Shown here one piece after another: positions 36,736 through 45,538 of a stretch of 64,000 nucleotides of DNA (its first letter is position 1; each line of letters begins with the position of its first letter). Source of the stretch: Pseudomonas sp. GR 6-02. Lineage in GTDB: Bacteria > Pseudomonadota > Gammaproteobacteria > Pseudomonadales > Pseudomonadaceae. The notes under the pieces are model-generated. The model was given only the letters and a program-made list of their open reading frames with translations. It was not told where the DNA came from and searched no databases. Location of the stretch: NCBI RefSeq assembly GCF_001655615.1, contig NZ_CP011567.1:3357001-3421000 (forward strand), written 5' to 3'. Both the position numbers and the translations under genes were made by a program.

Positions 36736-36806
36736 CGCAAACCTCGTCAAAGTAACCTCTAATGCCCTGAACTCTATCTGGGCTTTCTACCCAAGACCAT
36801 CAGTGG

Positions 36807-36830
36807 CTATTAATAGTCGACATGCCTGTC
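36807..36830 (-). promoter_or_regulatory. Weak candidate MexT/LysR site in the mexS-mexT gap
   Basis: A GTCGAC core (36816-36821) next to TATTAATA fits the centre of the MexT box ATCA-N5-GTCGAT-N4-ACYAT, but the outer half (GACA in place of ATCA, AATAG in place of ACYAT) is poor. It lies about 75 bases before the mexS ATG, where a MexT site is expected. Confidence 0.3.
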
Positions 36831-37003
36831 ATTGATTCCGCAGCGACGGCGACATCATCCAATGCCGTAAAAACCGAAGCAGCCTTTCAGGGAAAACTGA
36901 ATTACCCTGTGCAGAGTACCAGCCTTTCCCCGTAAGATTCACGCCGGCCATTGTTCTCATATGGTCGCTCACGTCAAGTTTGCTGAATCTGCCAGGACCC
37001 CAG

Positions 37004-37921
37004 ATGAATCGTAATGACCTGCGTCGTGTCGACCTGAACCTGTTGATCGTTTTCGAAACACTGATGCACGAGCGCAGTGTGACCCGCGCTGCGGAGAAAT
37101 TGTTCCTCGGCCAGCCGGCCATCAGTGCGGCGCTCTCGCGCCTGCGCGGGCTGTTCGATGACCCGTTGTTCGTGCGCACCGGCCGCAGCATGGAACCTTC
37201 CGCCCGAGCGGTGGAAATCTTCGCCCTGCTCTCGCCGGCCCTGGATTCGATTTCCACCGCGGTCAGTCGCGCGGCGGAATTCGATCCGGCCACCAGCACC
37301 GCGGTGTTCCGCATCGGCCTGTCGGACGATGTCGAGTTCGCGTTGCTGCCGATGCTGCTCAAGCGGTTGCGCGCCGAGGCACCGGGCATCGTGCTGGTGG
37401 TGCGTCGGGCCAACTACATCCTGATGCCGAACCTGTTGGCCTCGGGCGAAATTTCCATTGGCGTCAGCTACACCGCCGACCTGCCGGCCAACGCCAAGCG
37501 CAAAGTACTGCGTCGCAGCATGCCGAAACTGTTGCGAGCCGACTCCGTGCCGGGGCCGTTGAGCCTGGATGACTTCTGCGCCCGCCCCCACGCGCTGGTG
37601 TCGTTCGCGGGCGACCTGAGCGGCTTTATAGATGAAGAGCTGGAGAAGCTGGGGCGCAAACGGCACGTGGTGCTGGCGGTGCCGCAGTTCAACGGGCTGA
37701 GCACACTGATCAGCGGCACCGACATCGTGGCCACCGTCCCGGACTACACCGCCGAAGCGTTGACAGCCGCCGGTGGTGTTCGGGCGGAAGATCCACCGTT
37801 GCCGGTGCGCAGCTTTGAATTGCACATGGCCTGGCGCGGGTCGCAGGATAATGATCCGGGTGAGCGGTGGTTGAGGTCGCGGATTCAGATGTTCTTTGGG
37901 GATCCGGACAGCCTGTCCTGA
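37004..37921 (+). CDS. mexT: LysR-type regulator MexT
   Basis: A LysR-family activator of 305 residues, the length of MexT (304). The N-terminal winged HTH is in SVTRAAEKLFLGQPAISAAL, then SRLRGLFDDPLFVRTGR, and the opening MNRNDLRRVDLNLLIVFETL is characteristic. The effector-binding domain follows from about residue 95. MexT activates mexEF-oprN and mexS in P. aeruginosa (known); the order here is the same. The ATG at 37004 has AGGA 6 bases upstream; the open frame begins at 36980. The stop codon lies inside a hexanucleotide tandem repeat. No frame disruption is seen, so it should be active, unlike the insert-inactivated alleles of some PAO1 stocks. Confidence 0.9.
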   Translation: MNRNDLRRVDLNLLIVFETLMHERSVTRAAEKLFLGQPAISAALSRLRGLFDDPLFVRTGRSMEPSARAVEIFALLSPALDSISTAVSRAAEFDPATSTAVFRIGLSDDVEFALLPMLLKRLRAEAPGIVLVVRRANYILMPNLLASGEISIGVSYTADLPANAKRKVLRRSMPKLLRADSVPGPLSLDDFCARPHALVSFAGDLSGFIDEELEKLGRKRHVVLAVPQFNGLSTLISGTDIVATVPDYTAEALTAAGGVRAEDPPLPVRSFELHMAWRGSQDNDPGERWLRSRIQMFFGDPDSLS

Positions 37922-37944
37922 TGCTGATGCTGATGCTGATGCTG
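37919..37944 (+). repeat. Tandem hexanucleotide repeat (TGATGC)4 over the mexT stop
   Basis: Four copies of TGATGC begin at the mexT stop codon, so the reading frame holds four TGA codons in phase, each separated by one TGC. Copy-number change would not alter the protein. Confidence 0.9.
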
Positions 37945-37958
37945 TATTGAGGCTGATG

Positions 37959-38042
37959 GCCTCTTCGTGGGCAAGCCTCGCTCCTGGACCGGATCAACGA
38001 TACACAAATCCCCAGTGGGAGCGAGGCTTGCCCGCGAAGGCC
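37959..38042. repeat. REP doublet, CGGGCAAGCCTCGCTCC family, between mexT and mexE
   Basis: Inverted units GGGCAAGCCTCGCTCC and GGGAGCGAGGCTTGCCC with a 32-base or so spacer, the family also seen at 3451-3521. It separates mexT from the mexE promoter region in a 332-base gap. Confidence 0.85.
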
Positions 38043-38155
38043 GCTACACGGTTTCAAGCCAAACCTTTGCATTCCCCGCAACACACAATTGTCATCATTT
38101 CATTTGATAGCCCGCTAACGAAAGGTGCATGCTAGAGGGCTTGCTTCTGGCTTAT

Positions 38156-38179
38156 ATCATTCCGAATGATAGTTACCTT
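38156..38179 (+). promoter_or_regulatory. Candidate MexT box upstream of mexE
   Basis: ATCA, five bases, AATGAT, four bases, ACCTT. Compared with the published MexT box ATCA-N5-GTCGAT-N4-ACYAT, the outer parts and the spacing agree and the central hexamer agrees at 3-4 of 6. It lies 74 bases before the mexE start, a reasonable place for LysR activation. Match made by eye. Confidence 0.5.
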
Positions 38180-38253
38180 TGCCTCGTTCGATTCGTTTGA
38201 TACCGCCCCGCCAAGCATTATCCGCCCATCTCAATACATTGGCGGATGCATCC

Positions 38254-39507
38254 ATGGAACAGTCACTCAAACATTTGCGCTTCCCCTTGGCCCTGTTGGC
38301 CGTGATGGTGATGAGCGCCTGCGGCAAGACTCCGGACGCTGCCGCCACCATGCCCGCGGCCAAAGTCAGCGTGGCCAAGGTGCTGGAGCAACCAGTCAAC
38401 GAGTGGGACGAATTCACCGGGCGCCTGGAAGCGCCGGAAACGGTAGAGATTCGTCCACGGGTCTCCGGCCAGATCGATGACGTAACCTTCACCGAAGGCG
38501 CATTGGTCAAGAAAGGCGATCTGTTGTTCCAGATCGACCCGCGCCCGTTCCAGGCTGAGGTCCGCCGCCTCGAAGCCCTGGTGGCGCAAGCTCGCGCCAC
38601 GGCTACCCGCAGTGAAAACGAAGCCCAACGCGGTGAACGCCTGCGCACCAGCAACGCGATTTCCGCCGAACTCGCCGACTCGCGCACCAGTGCCGCTCAA
38701 GAGGCTCGCGCCGCCGTCGGCGCACTCCAGGCGCAACTGGACCTGGCCAAACTGAACCTGAGCTTCACCCGCGTAACTGCGCCCATCAGTGGCCGCGTCA
38801 GCCGTGCGGAAATCACCGCCGGCAACCTGGTGACCGCCGATACCACCGCCCTGACCAGCGTAGTGTCCACCGACAAGGTCTACGCCTACTTCGACGCCGA
38901 CGAGCGTGTGTTCCTCAAGTACAACCAGCTCGCCCGCCAGGGTCAACGCGGCGCCACTACCCCGGTTTACATGGGCCTGTCCAATGAAGACGGCAACCCG
39001 CACCAGGGCCAGATGAACTTCGTCGACAACCAGGTCAACCCGAAGACCGGCACCATCCGCGGTCGTGCGGTGTTCGACAACAGAGACGGCAGCTACACCC
39101 CGGGTCTTTATGCACGCCTGAAACTGGTGGGCAGCGGCACCTACTCCGCGGTGTTGATCAACGACGAAGCGGTCGGCACCGACCTGGGTAAAAAGTTCGT
39201 GCTGGTGATGGATGCCGACAACAAAACGGCTTATCGCCCCGTCGAGCTGGGTCCGAAAATCGAAGGTTTGCGCATCGTGCGCAGCGGCCTGAACAAAGAC
39301 GACACCATCATCGTCAAGGGTTTGCAACGGGTTCGCCCTGGTTCGCCGGTCAGCCCTGAAGTGATCCCGATGGCCAGCAAGGAAACCCTCGCGGCTCTCG
39401 CTCAACAACGACAAGCGCTGGAAGCCAGCAACCTGCCCCAAGTCGCACCTGCCAAGGTCGCGCCGGGTACGGTTGTGAAACTGGCTGCTGCGACTCCACG
39501 CGGTTAA
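38254..39507 (+). CDS. mexE: RND efflux periplasmic adaptor MexE
   Basis: A membrane fusion protein of 417 residues (MexE is 414). A lipoprotein-type signal (FPLALLAVMVMSACGK) puts the acylated Cys at about 24. The hairpin and lipoyl halves follow (EIRPRVSGQIDDVTFTEGAL and FTRVTAPISGRVSRAEITAG), then the beta-barrel and membrane-proximal domains. It is the first gene of mexE-mexF-oprN, 15 bases before mexF. It docks the MexF pump onto OprN for export of chloramphenicol, fluoroquinolones, trimethoprim and quinolone-signal precursors (known for P. aeruginosa). The ATG at 38254 gives the lipoprotein signal; the SD (GGCGGA) is modest. Confidence 0.92.
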   Translation: MEQSLKHLRFPLALLAVMVMSACGKTPDAAATMPAAKVSVAKVLEQPVNEWDEFTGRLEAPETVEIRPRVSGQIDDVTFTEGALVKKGDLLFQIDPRPFQAEVRRLEALVAQARATATRSENEAQRGERLRTSNAISAELADSRTSAAQEARAAVGALQAQLDLAKLNLSFTRVTAPISGRVSRAEITAGNLVTADTTALTSVVSTDKVYAYFDADERVFLKYNQLARQGQRGATTPVYMGLSNEDGNPHQGQMNFVDNQVNPKTGTIRGRAVFDNRDGSYTPGLYARLKLVGSGTYSAVLINDEAVGTDLGKKFVLVMDADNKTAYRPVELGPKIEGLRIVRSGLNKDDTIIVKGLQRVRPGSPVSPEVIPMASKETLAALAQQRQALEASNLPQVAPAKVAPGTVVKLAAATPRG

Positions 39508-39522
39508 GGGGCAATTACTCCG

Positions 39523-42500
39523 ATGAATTTCTCCCAATTCTTCATTTCACGGCCGATTTTCGCAGCGGTACTGTCGCTGCTGATCCTGATCGCCGGTGCC
39601 ATCTCGCTGTTCCAGTTGCCGATCAGCGAATACCCGGAAGTGGTGCCGCCAACCGTGGTGGTCCGTGCCAACTTCCCCGGCGCCAACCCTAAAGTCATCG
39701 GTGAAACTGTGGCTGCTCCTCTGGAGCAAGCCATCACCGGCGTCGAGAACATGCTGTACATGTCCTCGCAATCCACCGCTGACGGCAAGATCACCCTGAC
39801 CATCACCTTCGCCCTGGGTACCGACCTGGACAACGCTCAGGTGCAGGTGCAGAACCGCGTGACGCGTTCCGAGCCGAAACTTCCCGAGGAAGTGACGCGC
39901 ATCGGTATCACCGTCGACAAGGCGTCGCCCGACCTCACCATGGTTGTGCACTTGACCTCGCCGGACAAACGCTACGACATGCTCTACCTGTCCAACTACG
40001 CCTTGCTCAACATCAAGGATGAGCTGGCGCGTCTGGGCGGTGTCGGTGATGTGCAACTGTTCGGTATGGGCGACTACTCGTTGCGGGTATGGCTCGATCC
40101 GAACAAGACCGCTTCGCGCAACCTGACCGCCACCGATGTGGTCACCGCGATTCGTGAACAGAACCGTCAAGTGGCGGCCGGTGCCCTGGGTGCTCCGCCT
40201 GCGCCGAATGCCACGGCATTCCAGCTGTCGGTCAATACCCAAGGCCGTCTGGTGTCTGAGGAAGAGTTCGAGAACATCATCATTCGCTCTGGCGAAAATG
40301 GTGAAATCACTCGCCTCAAAGACATTGCTCGCGTCGAGCTTGGCTCCAGCCAATACGCCCTGCGCTCCTTGCTGAACAACCAACCGGCGGTGGCGATCCC
40401 GATCTTCCAGCGCCCAGGCTCCAACGCGATCCAGATCTCCAACGACGTTCGGGCGAAAATGGCCGAGCTGAAGAAGAACTTCCCGGAAGGCATGGACTTC
40501 AGCATCGTCTATGACCCGACGATCTTCGTGCGCGGTTCCATCGAGGCGGTGGTTCACACCCTCTTCGAAGCACTGATCCTGGTTGTGCTGGTGGTGATCC
40601 TGTTCCTGCAAACCTGGCGCGCCTCGATCATCCCGTTGGTGGCGGTACCGGTTTCGCTGATCGGTACGTTTGCCGTGATGCACCTGTTCGGCTTCTCGCT
40701 GAACGCCCTGTCGCTGTTCGGACTGGTATTGGCCATCGGTATCGTGGTCGACGATGCGATCGTGGTGGTGGAGAACGTCGAGCGAAACATCGGGCTCGGG
40801 TTAACCCCCGTGGAAGCCACCAAGCGTGCGATGCGTGAAGTGACCGGCCCGATCATCGCGACGGCGCTGGTGCTGTGTGCGGTGTTCATCCCGGCCGCGT
40901 TCATCTCCGGCTTGACCGGTCAGTTCTACAAACAGTTCGCTCTGACGATTGCGATTTCGACCGTGATCTCGGCTTTCAACTCGCTGACCTTGTCGCCAGC
41001 GCTGGCCGCTGTGTTGCTCAAGAGCCATGACGCGCCAAAAGACCGCTTCTCCAAGGTGCTGGACAAGATATTCGGTGGCTGGTTGTTCCGTCCGTTCAAC
41101 CGTTTCTTTGACAAGGCCAGCCATGGCTATGTCGGCACCGTGGGCCGGGTAATCCGCAGCAGCGGTATCGCCCTGCTGCTGTACGCAGGCTTGATGGTGT
41201 TGACCTTCTTCGGTTTCTCCAACACCCCGACCGGTTTCGTACCTGGTCAGGACAAGCAATACCTGGTGGCCTTCGCACAACTGCCGGATGCCGCGAGCCT
41301 GGACCGTACCGAAGATGTGATCAAGCGCATGTCCGACCTGGCCCTGAAACAGCCTGGCGTGGAAAGCGCGGTGGCCTTCCCCGGCCTGTCGATCAACGGT
41401 TTCACCAACAGCCCGAACGCCGGCATCGTGTTCGTCACCCTGAAGCCTTTCGACGAGCGTAAGGATCCGAGCATGTCCGCCGGTGCGATTGCCGGCGCGT
41501 TGAACGGCCAGTACGCCGGGATTCAGGAAGCCTACATGGCGATCTTCCCGCCACCGCCGGTACAAGGCCTGGGGACCATTGGCGGTTTCCGCCTGCAGAT
41601 CGAAGACCGGGGCAACCTGGGCTATGACGAGCTGTACAAAGAAACCATGAACATCATCGCCAAGAGCCGCAGCGTGCCGGAACTGGCCGGTCTGTTCACC
41701 AGCTACACCGTGAACGTGCCGCAGGTCGATGCCGCCATCGACCGGGAAAAAGCCAAGACCCACGGCGTGGCCGTCAGCGACATCTTCGACACCCTGCAGA
41801 TCTACCTGGGTTCGCTGTATGCCAACGACTTCAACCGCTTCGGTCGCACCTATCAGGTCAACGTTCAGGCCGAGCAACAGTTCCGCCTCGAATCGGATCA
41901 GATCGGTCAGCTGAAAGTGCGTAACAACCGTGGCGAGATGATCCCGCTGGCGACCTTCATCAAGGTCAGCGACACCTCCGGGCCAGACCGCGTGATGCAC
42001 TACAACGGCTTCATCACCGCTGAAATCAACGGTGCGGCAGCCCCAGGCTACAGCTCCGGCCAGGCCGAGAAAGCCATCGAGAAACTGCTCAAGGATGAAC
42101 TTCCGAACGGCATGACCTACGAGTGGACCGACCTGACCTACCAGCAGATTTTGTCCGGCAACACTGCGCTGTTCGTGTTCCCGCTCTGCGTACTGCTGGC
42201 GTTCCTGGTGCTCGCGGCTCAATACGAAAGCTGGAGCCTGCCACTGGCGGTGATCCTGATCGTACCGATGACCCTGCTGTCGGCCATTACCGGGGTGATT
42301 GCCTCGGGCGGCGACAACAACATCTTTACCCAGATCGGCTTGATCGTACTGGTGGGACTTGCGTGTAAGAACGCGATTCTGATCGTCGAGTTTGCCAAGG
42401 ATAAACAGGAAGAAGGCCTCGGCCCGCTGGCAGCGGTACTGGAAGCTTGCCGTCTGCGTCTGCGGCCGATCCTGATGACCTCCTTCGCGTTCATCATGGG

Positions 42501-42714
42501 TGTTGTGCCACTGGTTTTCTCCAGCGGTGCGGGTGCCGAAATGCGTCATGCCATGGGTGTGGCGGTGTTCTCCGGGATGCTCGGGGTGACCTTCTTCGGT
42601 CTGTTGCTGACGCCGGTGTTCTACGTACTGATTCGCAACTTTGTGGAGCGCGGTGAGCAACGCAAAGCGGCCAAGGCACTGAAATTGGAAAAGCAACTGG
42701 AGGCGCAACAATGA
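39523..42714 (+). CDS. mexF: RND efflux transporter MexF
   Basis: An inner membrane proton/drug antiporter of 1063 residues (MexF is 1062). It opens MNFSQFFISRPIFAAVLSLL, typical of HAE1 pumps. The proton-relay Asp pair lies in AIGIVVDDAIVVVENVERNI near residues 405-425, with the matching Lys in helix 10 (GLACKNAILIVEFAKD). Twelve membrane segments and two large periplasmic loops are evident. The stop overlaps the oprN start by 4 bases, so translation is coupled. Function and partners as for MexE and OprN. Confidence 0.95.
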   Translation: MNFSQFFISRPIFAAVLSLLILIAGAISLFQLPISEYPEVVPPTVVVRANFPGANPKVIGETVAAPLEQAITGVENMLYMSSQSTADGKITLTITFALGTDLDNAQVQVQNRVTRSEPKLPEEVTRIGITVDKASPDLTMVVHLTSPDKRYDMLYLSNYALLNIKDELARLGGVGDVQLFGMGDYSLRVWLDPNKTASRNLTATDVVTAIREQNRQVAAGALGAPPAPNATAFQLSVNTQGRLVSEEEFENIIIRSGENGEITRLKDIARVELGSSQYALRSLLNNQPAVAIPIFQRPGSNAIQISNDVRAKMAELKKNFPEGMDFSIVYDPTIFVRGSIEAVVHTLFEALILVVLVVILFLQTWRASIIPLVAVPVSLIGTFAVMHLFGFSLNALSLFGLVLAIGIVVDDAIVVVENVERNIGLGLTPVEATKRAMREVTGPIIATALVLCAVFIPAAFISGLTGQFYKQFALTIAISTVISAFNSLTLSPALAAVLLKSHDAPKDRFSKVLDKIFGGWLFRPFNRFFDKASHGYVGTVGRVIRSSGIALLLYAGLMVLTFFGFSNTPTGFVPGQDKQYLVAFAQLPDAASLDRTEDVIKRMSDLALKQPGVESAVAFPGLSINGFTNSPNAGIVFVTLKPFDERKDPSMSAGAIAGALNGQYAGIQEAYMAIFPPPPVQGLGTIGGFRLQIEDRGNLGYDELYKETMNIIAKSRSVPELAGLFTSYTVNVPQVDAAIDREKAKTHGVAVSDIFDTLQIYLGSLYANDFNRFGRTYQVNVQAEQQFRLESDQIGQLKVRNNRGEMIPLATFIKVSDTSGPDRVMHYNGFITAEINGAAAPGYSSGQAEKAIEKLLKDELPNGMTYEWTDLTYQQILSGNTALFVFPLCVLLAFLVLAAQYESWSLPLAVILIVPMTLLSAITGVIASGGDNNIFTQIGLIVLVGLACKNAILIVEFAKDKQEEGLGPLAAVLEACRLRLRPILMTSFAFIMGVVPLVFSSGAGAEMRHAMGVAVFSGMLGVTFFGLLLTPVFYVLIRNFVERGEQRKAAKALKLEKQLEAQQ

Positions 42715-44132
42715 GCCTGAAAGCCTTCCTGCCGAGCCTGCTGGTACTGGCGCTGAGCGCCTGTGCCGTCGGCCCGGACTATAAAACCCCAGCCACCGAG
42801 GCGGCCAACATCACGGCCGCCAACGATGGCAGCGCCGGTCAGAAGAACTTTGACCGCGCCCGTTTCGAAGGCATCTGGTGGCAGCAATTCGACGATCCGA
42901 CCCTCAACCAGTTGGTGAAGCAATCCTTGCAGGGCAACCGTGATTTGCGTGTGGCTTTTGCCCGCTGGAAAGCGGCCCGAGCGATTCGCGATGACGCCAG
43001 CAATGACGCCATGCCGACCATCACCAGCCGCGCGAGCAGCGATCTGGGCAAAGGGCAGATTCCGGGTCAGACCACCAAACGGGTCAACAGCGAACGCTAT
43101 GACCTGGGCCTGGACATGGCCTGGGAACTGGACTTGTTCGGTCGCATCCAGCGCAACCTGGAATCCAGCGACGCTGAGCAGCAAGCGGCCGAAGCCGATC
43201 TTTACCAACTGCAAGTCACCATGATTGCCGAACTGGTGGACGCCTATGGCCAACTGCGCGGCGCGCAACTGCGAGAAAAAATCGCGCTGGCCAACCTGAA
43301 CAATCAGCAGGAGTCACGCAAGATCACCGAAAGCCTGCGTGACGCCGGTGTTGGCGATCAGCTGGACGTGGTTCGTGCCGATGCGCGCCTGGCGTCTGTC
43401 GAAGCCAGCGTGCCGCAACTGCAAGCCGAACAGGTTCGTCAGCGCAACCGCATCGCCACCCTGCTGGGTGAACGTCCGGACAAACTGACCGTCGACCTGA
43501 GTCCAAAAGACTTGCCGGCGATCGCCAAGGCCCTGCCCATCGGTGATCCGGGCGAGCTGTTGCAACGGCGTCCGGACATCCGCAGCGCCGAACGCAAATT
43601 GGCGGCTGCCACCGCCCGCATCGGCGTGGCCAAGGCTGACTTGTTCCCTCGGGTGAGCCTCAGCGGTTTTCTTGGCTGGACTGCCGGGCGCGGTTCACAA
43701 ATCGGCTCGTCGGCGGCCAATGCCTGGGCACTGGGCCCGAGCATCACCTGGGCGGCGTTCGACCTGGGCAGCGTGCGCGCCCGTTTGCGCGGTGCCGATG
43801 CTGAAGCCGAAGGCGCCCTGGCGACCTATGAGCAGCACGTATTGCTGGCACTGGAAGAATCGGAGAACGCCTTCAGTGATTACGGCAAACGCCAGCAGCG
43901 CCTGATTTCGCTGATTCGTCAAAGCGAATCAAGCCGCGCCGCTGCGGACCTCGCCGAAATTCGCTACCGCGAAGGCACCGTGGACTTCCTCGTCCTGCTC
44001 GATGCCCAGCGTGAGCGTCTGGCAGCCGAAGACACCCAGGCCCAGGCCGAAGTCGATTTGTATCGCGGCATCGTCGCGATCTACAAAGCCCTCGGCGGCG
44101 GCTGGCAGCCAGAGACGGTCGCCAGCAAGTAA
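42711..44132 (+). CDS. oprN: RND efflux outer membrane factor OprN
   Basis: An outer membrane channel of 473 residues (OprN is 472) in the NodT/TolC family. A lipoprotein signal (LPSLLVLALSACAVGPDY) with the Cys at about 18 is followed by WWQQFDDPTLNQLVKQSLQG, the typical family start. The duplicated coiled-coil halves are visible (AWELDLFGRIQRNLESSDAE and GPSITWAAFDLGSVRARL). Last gene of the operon, with a strong terminator 48 bases on. Confidence 0.93.
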   Translation: MSLKAFLPSLLVLALSACAVGPDYKTPATEAANITAANDGSAGQKNFDRARFEGIWWQQFDDPTLNQLVKQSLQGNRDLRVAFARWKAARAIRDDASNDAMPTITSRASSDLGKGQIPGQTTKRVNSERYDLGLDMAWELDLFGRIQRNLESSDAEQQAAEADLYQLQVTMIAELVDAYGQLRGAQLREKIALANLNNQQESRKITESLRDAGVGDQLDVVRADARLASVEASVPQLQAEQVRQRNRIATLLGERPDKLTVDLSPKDLPAIAKALPIGDPGELLQRRPDIRSAERKLAAATARIGVAKADLFPRVSLSGFLGWTAGRGSQIGSSAANAWALGPSITWAAFDLGSVRARLRGADAEAEGALATYEQHVLLALEESENAFSDYGKRQQRLISLIRQSESSRAAADLAEIRYREGTVDFLVLLDAQRERLAAEDTQAQAEVDLYRGIVAIYKALGGGWQPETVASK

Positions 44133-44179
44133 TGCTTTAACGTGCCCCTTTGGTTGGCCGCAACCCAACCAAATTCTTT

Positions 44180-44214
44180 GCCCCGCGCCTCATTCGGTCG
44201 CGGGGCTTTTTTTT
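44180..44214 (+). terminator. Rho-independent terminator of mexEF-oprN
   Basis: Stem GCCCCGCG / CGCGGGGC with a 11-base loop, followed by eight T. It begins 48 bases after the oprN stop. Confidence 0.95.
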
Positions 44215-44257
44215 GTCGGTCTTTAATTCAACGCATATCCCTGTGGGAGCGAGCCTT

Positions 44258-44347
44258 TGTGGCGAGGGGCTTGCCCCCGTTGGGTCGCGAAGCGGCCCCA
44301 ATCTACGACTGCTGCGCAGCCGAACGGGGGCAAGCCCCCTCGCCACA
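44258..44347. repeat. REP doublet, TGTGGCGAGG family
   Basis: Inverted TGTGGCGAGGGGCTTGCCCC units. A fragment of the other REP family (GTGGGAGCGAGCC at 44243-44255) abuts its left edge, so two families meet here. It lies between the convergent ends of oprN and the HlyD-type gene. Confidence 0.85.
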
Positions 44348-44367
44348 TAAGCCCGTCCCATATGGGG

Positions 44368-45333
44368 TTAGTGGGTTGCCTGATTATCCCGGTTTTCCAT
44401 GACAGTGACGGTAGCCGTGGTCCCGGCACGCAGGCTGTTTTTGGCGATATAGTCGGCGTCGATCTGAATCCGCACCGGCACTCGTTGCGCCAGTTTGACC
44501 CAGGTATAGCTGGGGTTGATGTTGGCCAGCAGGCGACTGCCGGGGGAGTTCTCACGGTCGGCGATAGCAAAAGCGATGCTTTGTACGGTGCCGCCGAAGG
44601 TCTCGCCGCTCATCAACTCGATCCTGACCCGATCACCCTCCTTGATTCGCGGCAGCTTTGTTTCTTCAAAGTAGCCACTGATATAAAACGAATCGCTGTC
44701 CACCAGTGCCAACAATGCGCCCCCGGCAGTGGCGTAGTCCCCTTGGCGAGTCAGCAGGTTGGTCACGTAACCGCTGACAGGCGCTACGACTCGTGTGCGC
44801 TGCAAGTCCAGTTCGGCCTGGGTCAGAGCGGCGATCGCCAGCTGCACGTTGGCATGTGCCAGGCCCAGATTGGCCTGATTGCGCAAGAGTTCCGCCTGCG
44901 CCACAGCGACTTCGGTACTGGACTTTTCCCACTCTTCGCCGGAGATCGCGAAGCGCTGTTTAAGGGTTCGACGGCGCTGCTCTTCGCTTTGACGCTGCCG
45001 CAGCAGCGCTTCGCTGGAGACAATCGTCGCTTCGGACTGACCCAGCGTGGCTTTGGCAACTTCCACCGCACGCTTGGCATGCTCCACCGCCAGCGTATAG
45101 CGAGCCGGGTCGATCTCCAGCAGCAACTGGCCCTTCTCGACACGCTGGTTGTCTTGAACGCTCAGGCTGACGATCCGCCCCGAGACATCGGCGGACAACG
45201 TCACCACATCGGCGCGAACCCGTGCATCGCGCGTCCAGGGTGCGCGGGTGTAATGCTCCCAGGCGAACCAGCCAAGGATGACGGCCAGCACCACCACCGC
45301 CAGGGTCGCGAGTCGGGCAAGGATCGTCTTCAA
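44368..45333 (-). CDS. HlyD-family adaptor of a FUSC-type efflux system
   Basis: A 321-residue membrane fusion protein of the AaeA/EmrA group. One N-terminal membrane segment (LATLAVVVLAVILGWFAWEH) is followed by VVTLSADVSGRIVSLSVQDN (lipoyl half), a short coiled coil, RVVAPVSGYVTNLLTRQGDY (second lipoyl half) and a beta domain. It is the third gene of a FUSC-DUF1656-HlyD set, 4 bases after the DUF1656 gene. Such sets export aromatic acids or similar small anions (known for AaeAB); the substrate here is unknown. No outer membrane partner gene adjoins. Confidence 0.85.
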   Translation of the reverse strand: MKTILARLATLAVVVLAVILGWFAWEHYTRAPWTRDARVRADVVTLSADVSGRIVSLSVQDNQRVEKGQLLLEIDPARYTLAVEHAKRAVEVAKATLGQSEATIVSSEALLRQRQSEEQRRRTLKQRFAISGEEWEKSSTEVAVAQAELLRNQANLGLAHANVQLAIAALTQAELDLQRTRVVAPVSGYVTNLLTRQGDYATAGGALLALVDSDSFYISGYFEETKLPRIKEGDRVRIELMSGETFGGTVQSIAFAIADRENSPGSRLLANINPSYTWVKLAQRVPVRIQIDADYIAKNSLRAGTTATVTVMENRDNQATH

Positions 45334-45337
45334 GGCA

Positions 45338-45538
45338 TCAGGCTCCCATCATCAGAATCAACGTTGCGCATACGCAGGCATACAACGCGCCTTCGAACAG
45401 GGCTTCATGCCAGACAAATCGCAATACCCCCAGGCGGCGCAAGGTCCAGTCCAACAGCAGAAAAATCGGCAAGGCCAGCAACAGCGCCTGGGCGATTGGC
45501 GGCAGATAGACGCCCCCCACTTCCAGATCAATGGGCAA
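45338..45538 (-). CDS. DUF1656 small membrane protein (YdhI/AaeX-like)
   Basis: A 66-residue protein with two hydrophobic segments (IAQALLLALPIFLLLDW and ALFEGALYACVCATLILMMG) joined by a charged loop, the DUF1656/AaeX pattern. It begins MPIDLEVGGVYLPP, usual for the family. Its start overlaps the end of the FUSC gene by 11 bases, and the HlyD-type gene follows after 4 bases, so all three are one translational unit. Its role in the pump is not known. Confidence 0.85.
   Translation of the reverse strand: MPIDLEVGGVYLPPIAQALLLALPIFLLLDWTLRRLGVLRFVWHEALFEGALYACVCATLILMMGA

Noticed and set aside
37919..37944. Considered as the start of a CRISPR-like or satellite array
   Set aside because: Only four 6-base units without spacers; a simple tandem repeat.
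40801..42711. 636-codon minus-strand open frame
   Set aside because: Antisense shadow of mexF, whose sense frame is complete and family-length.
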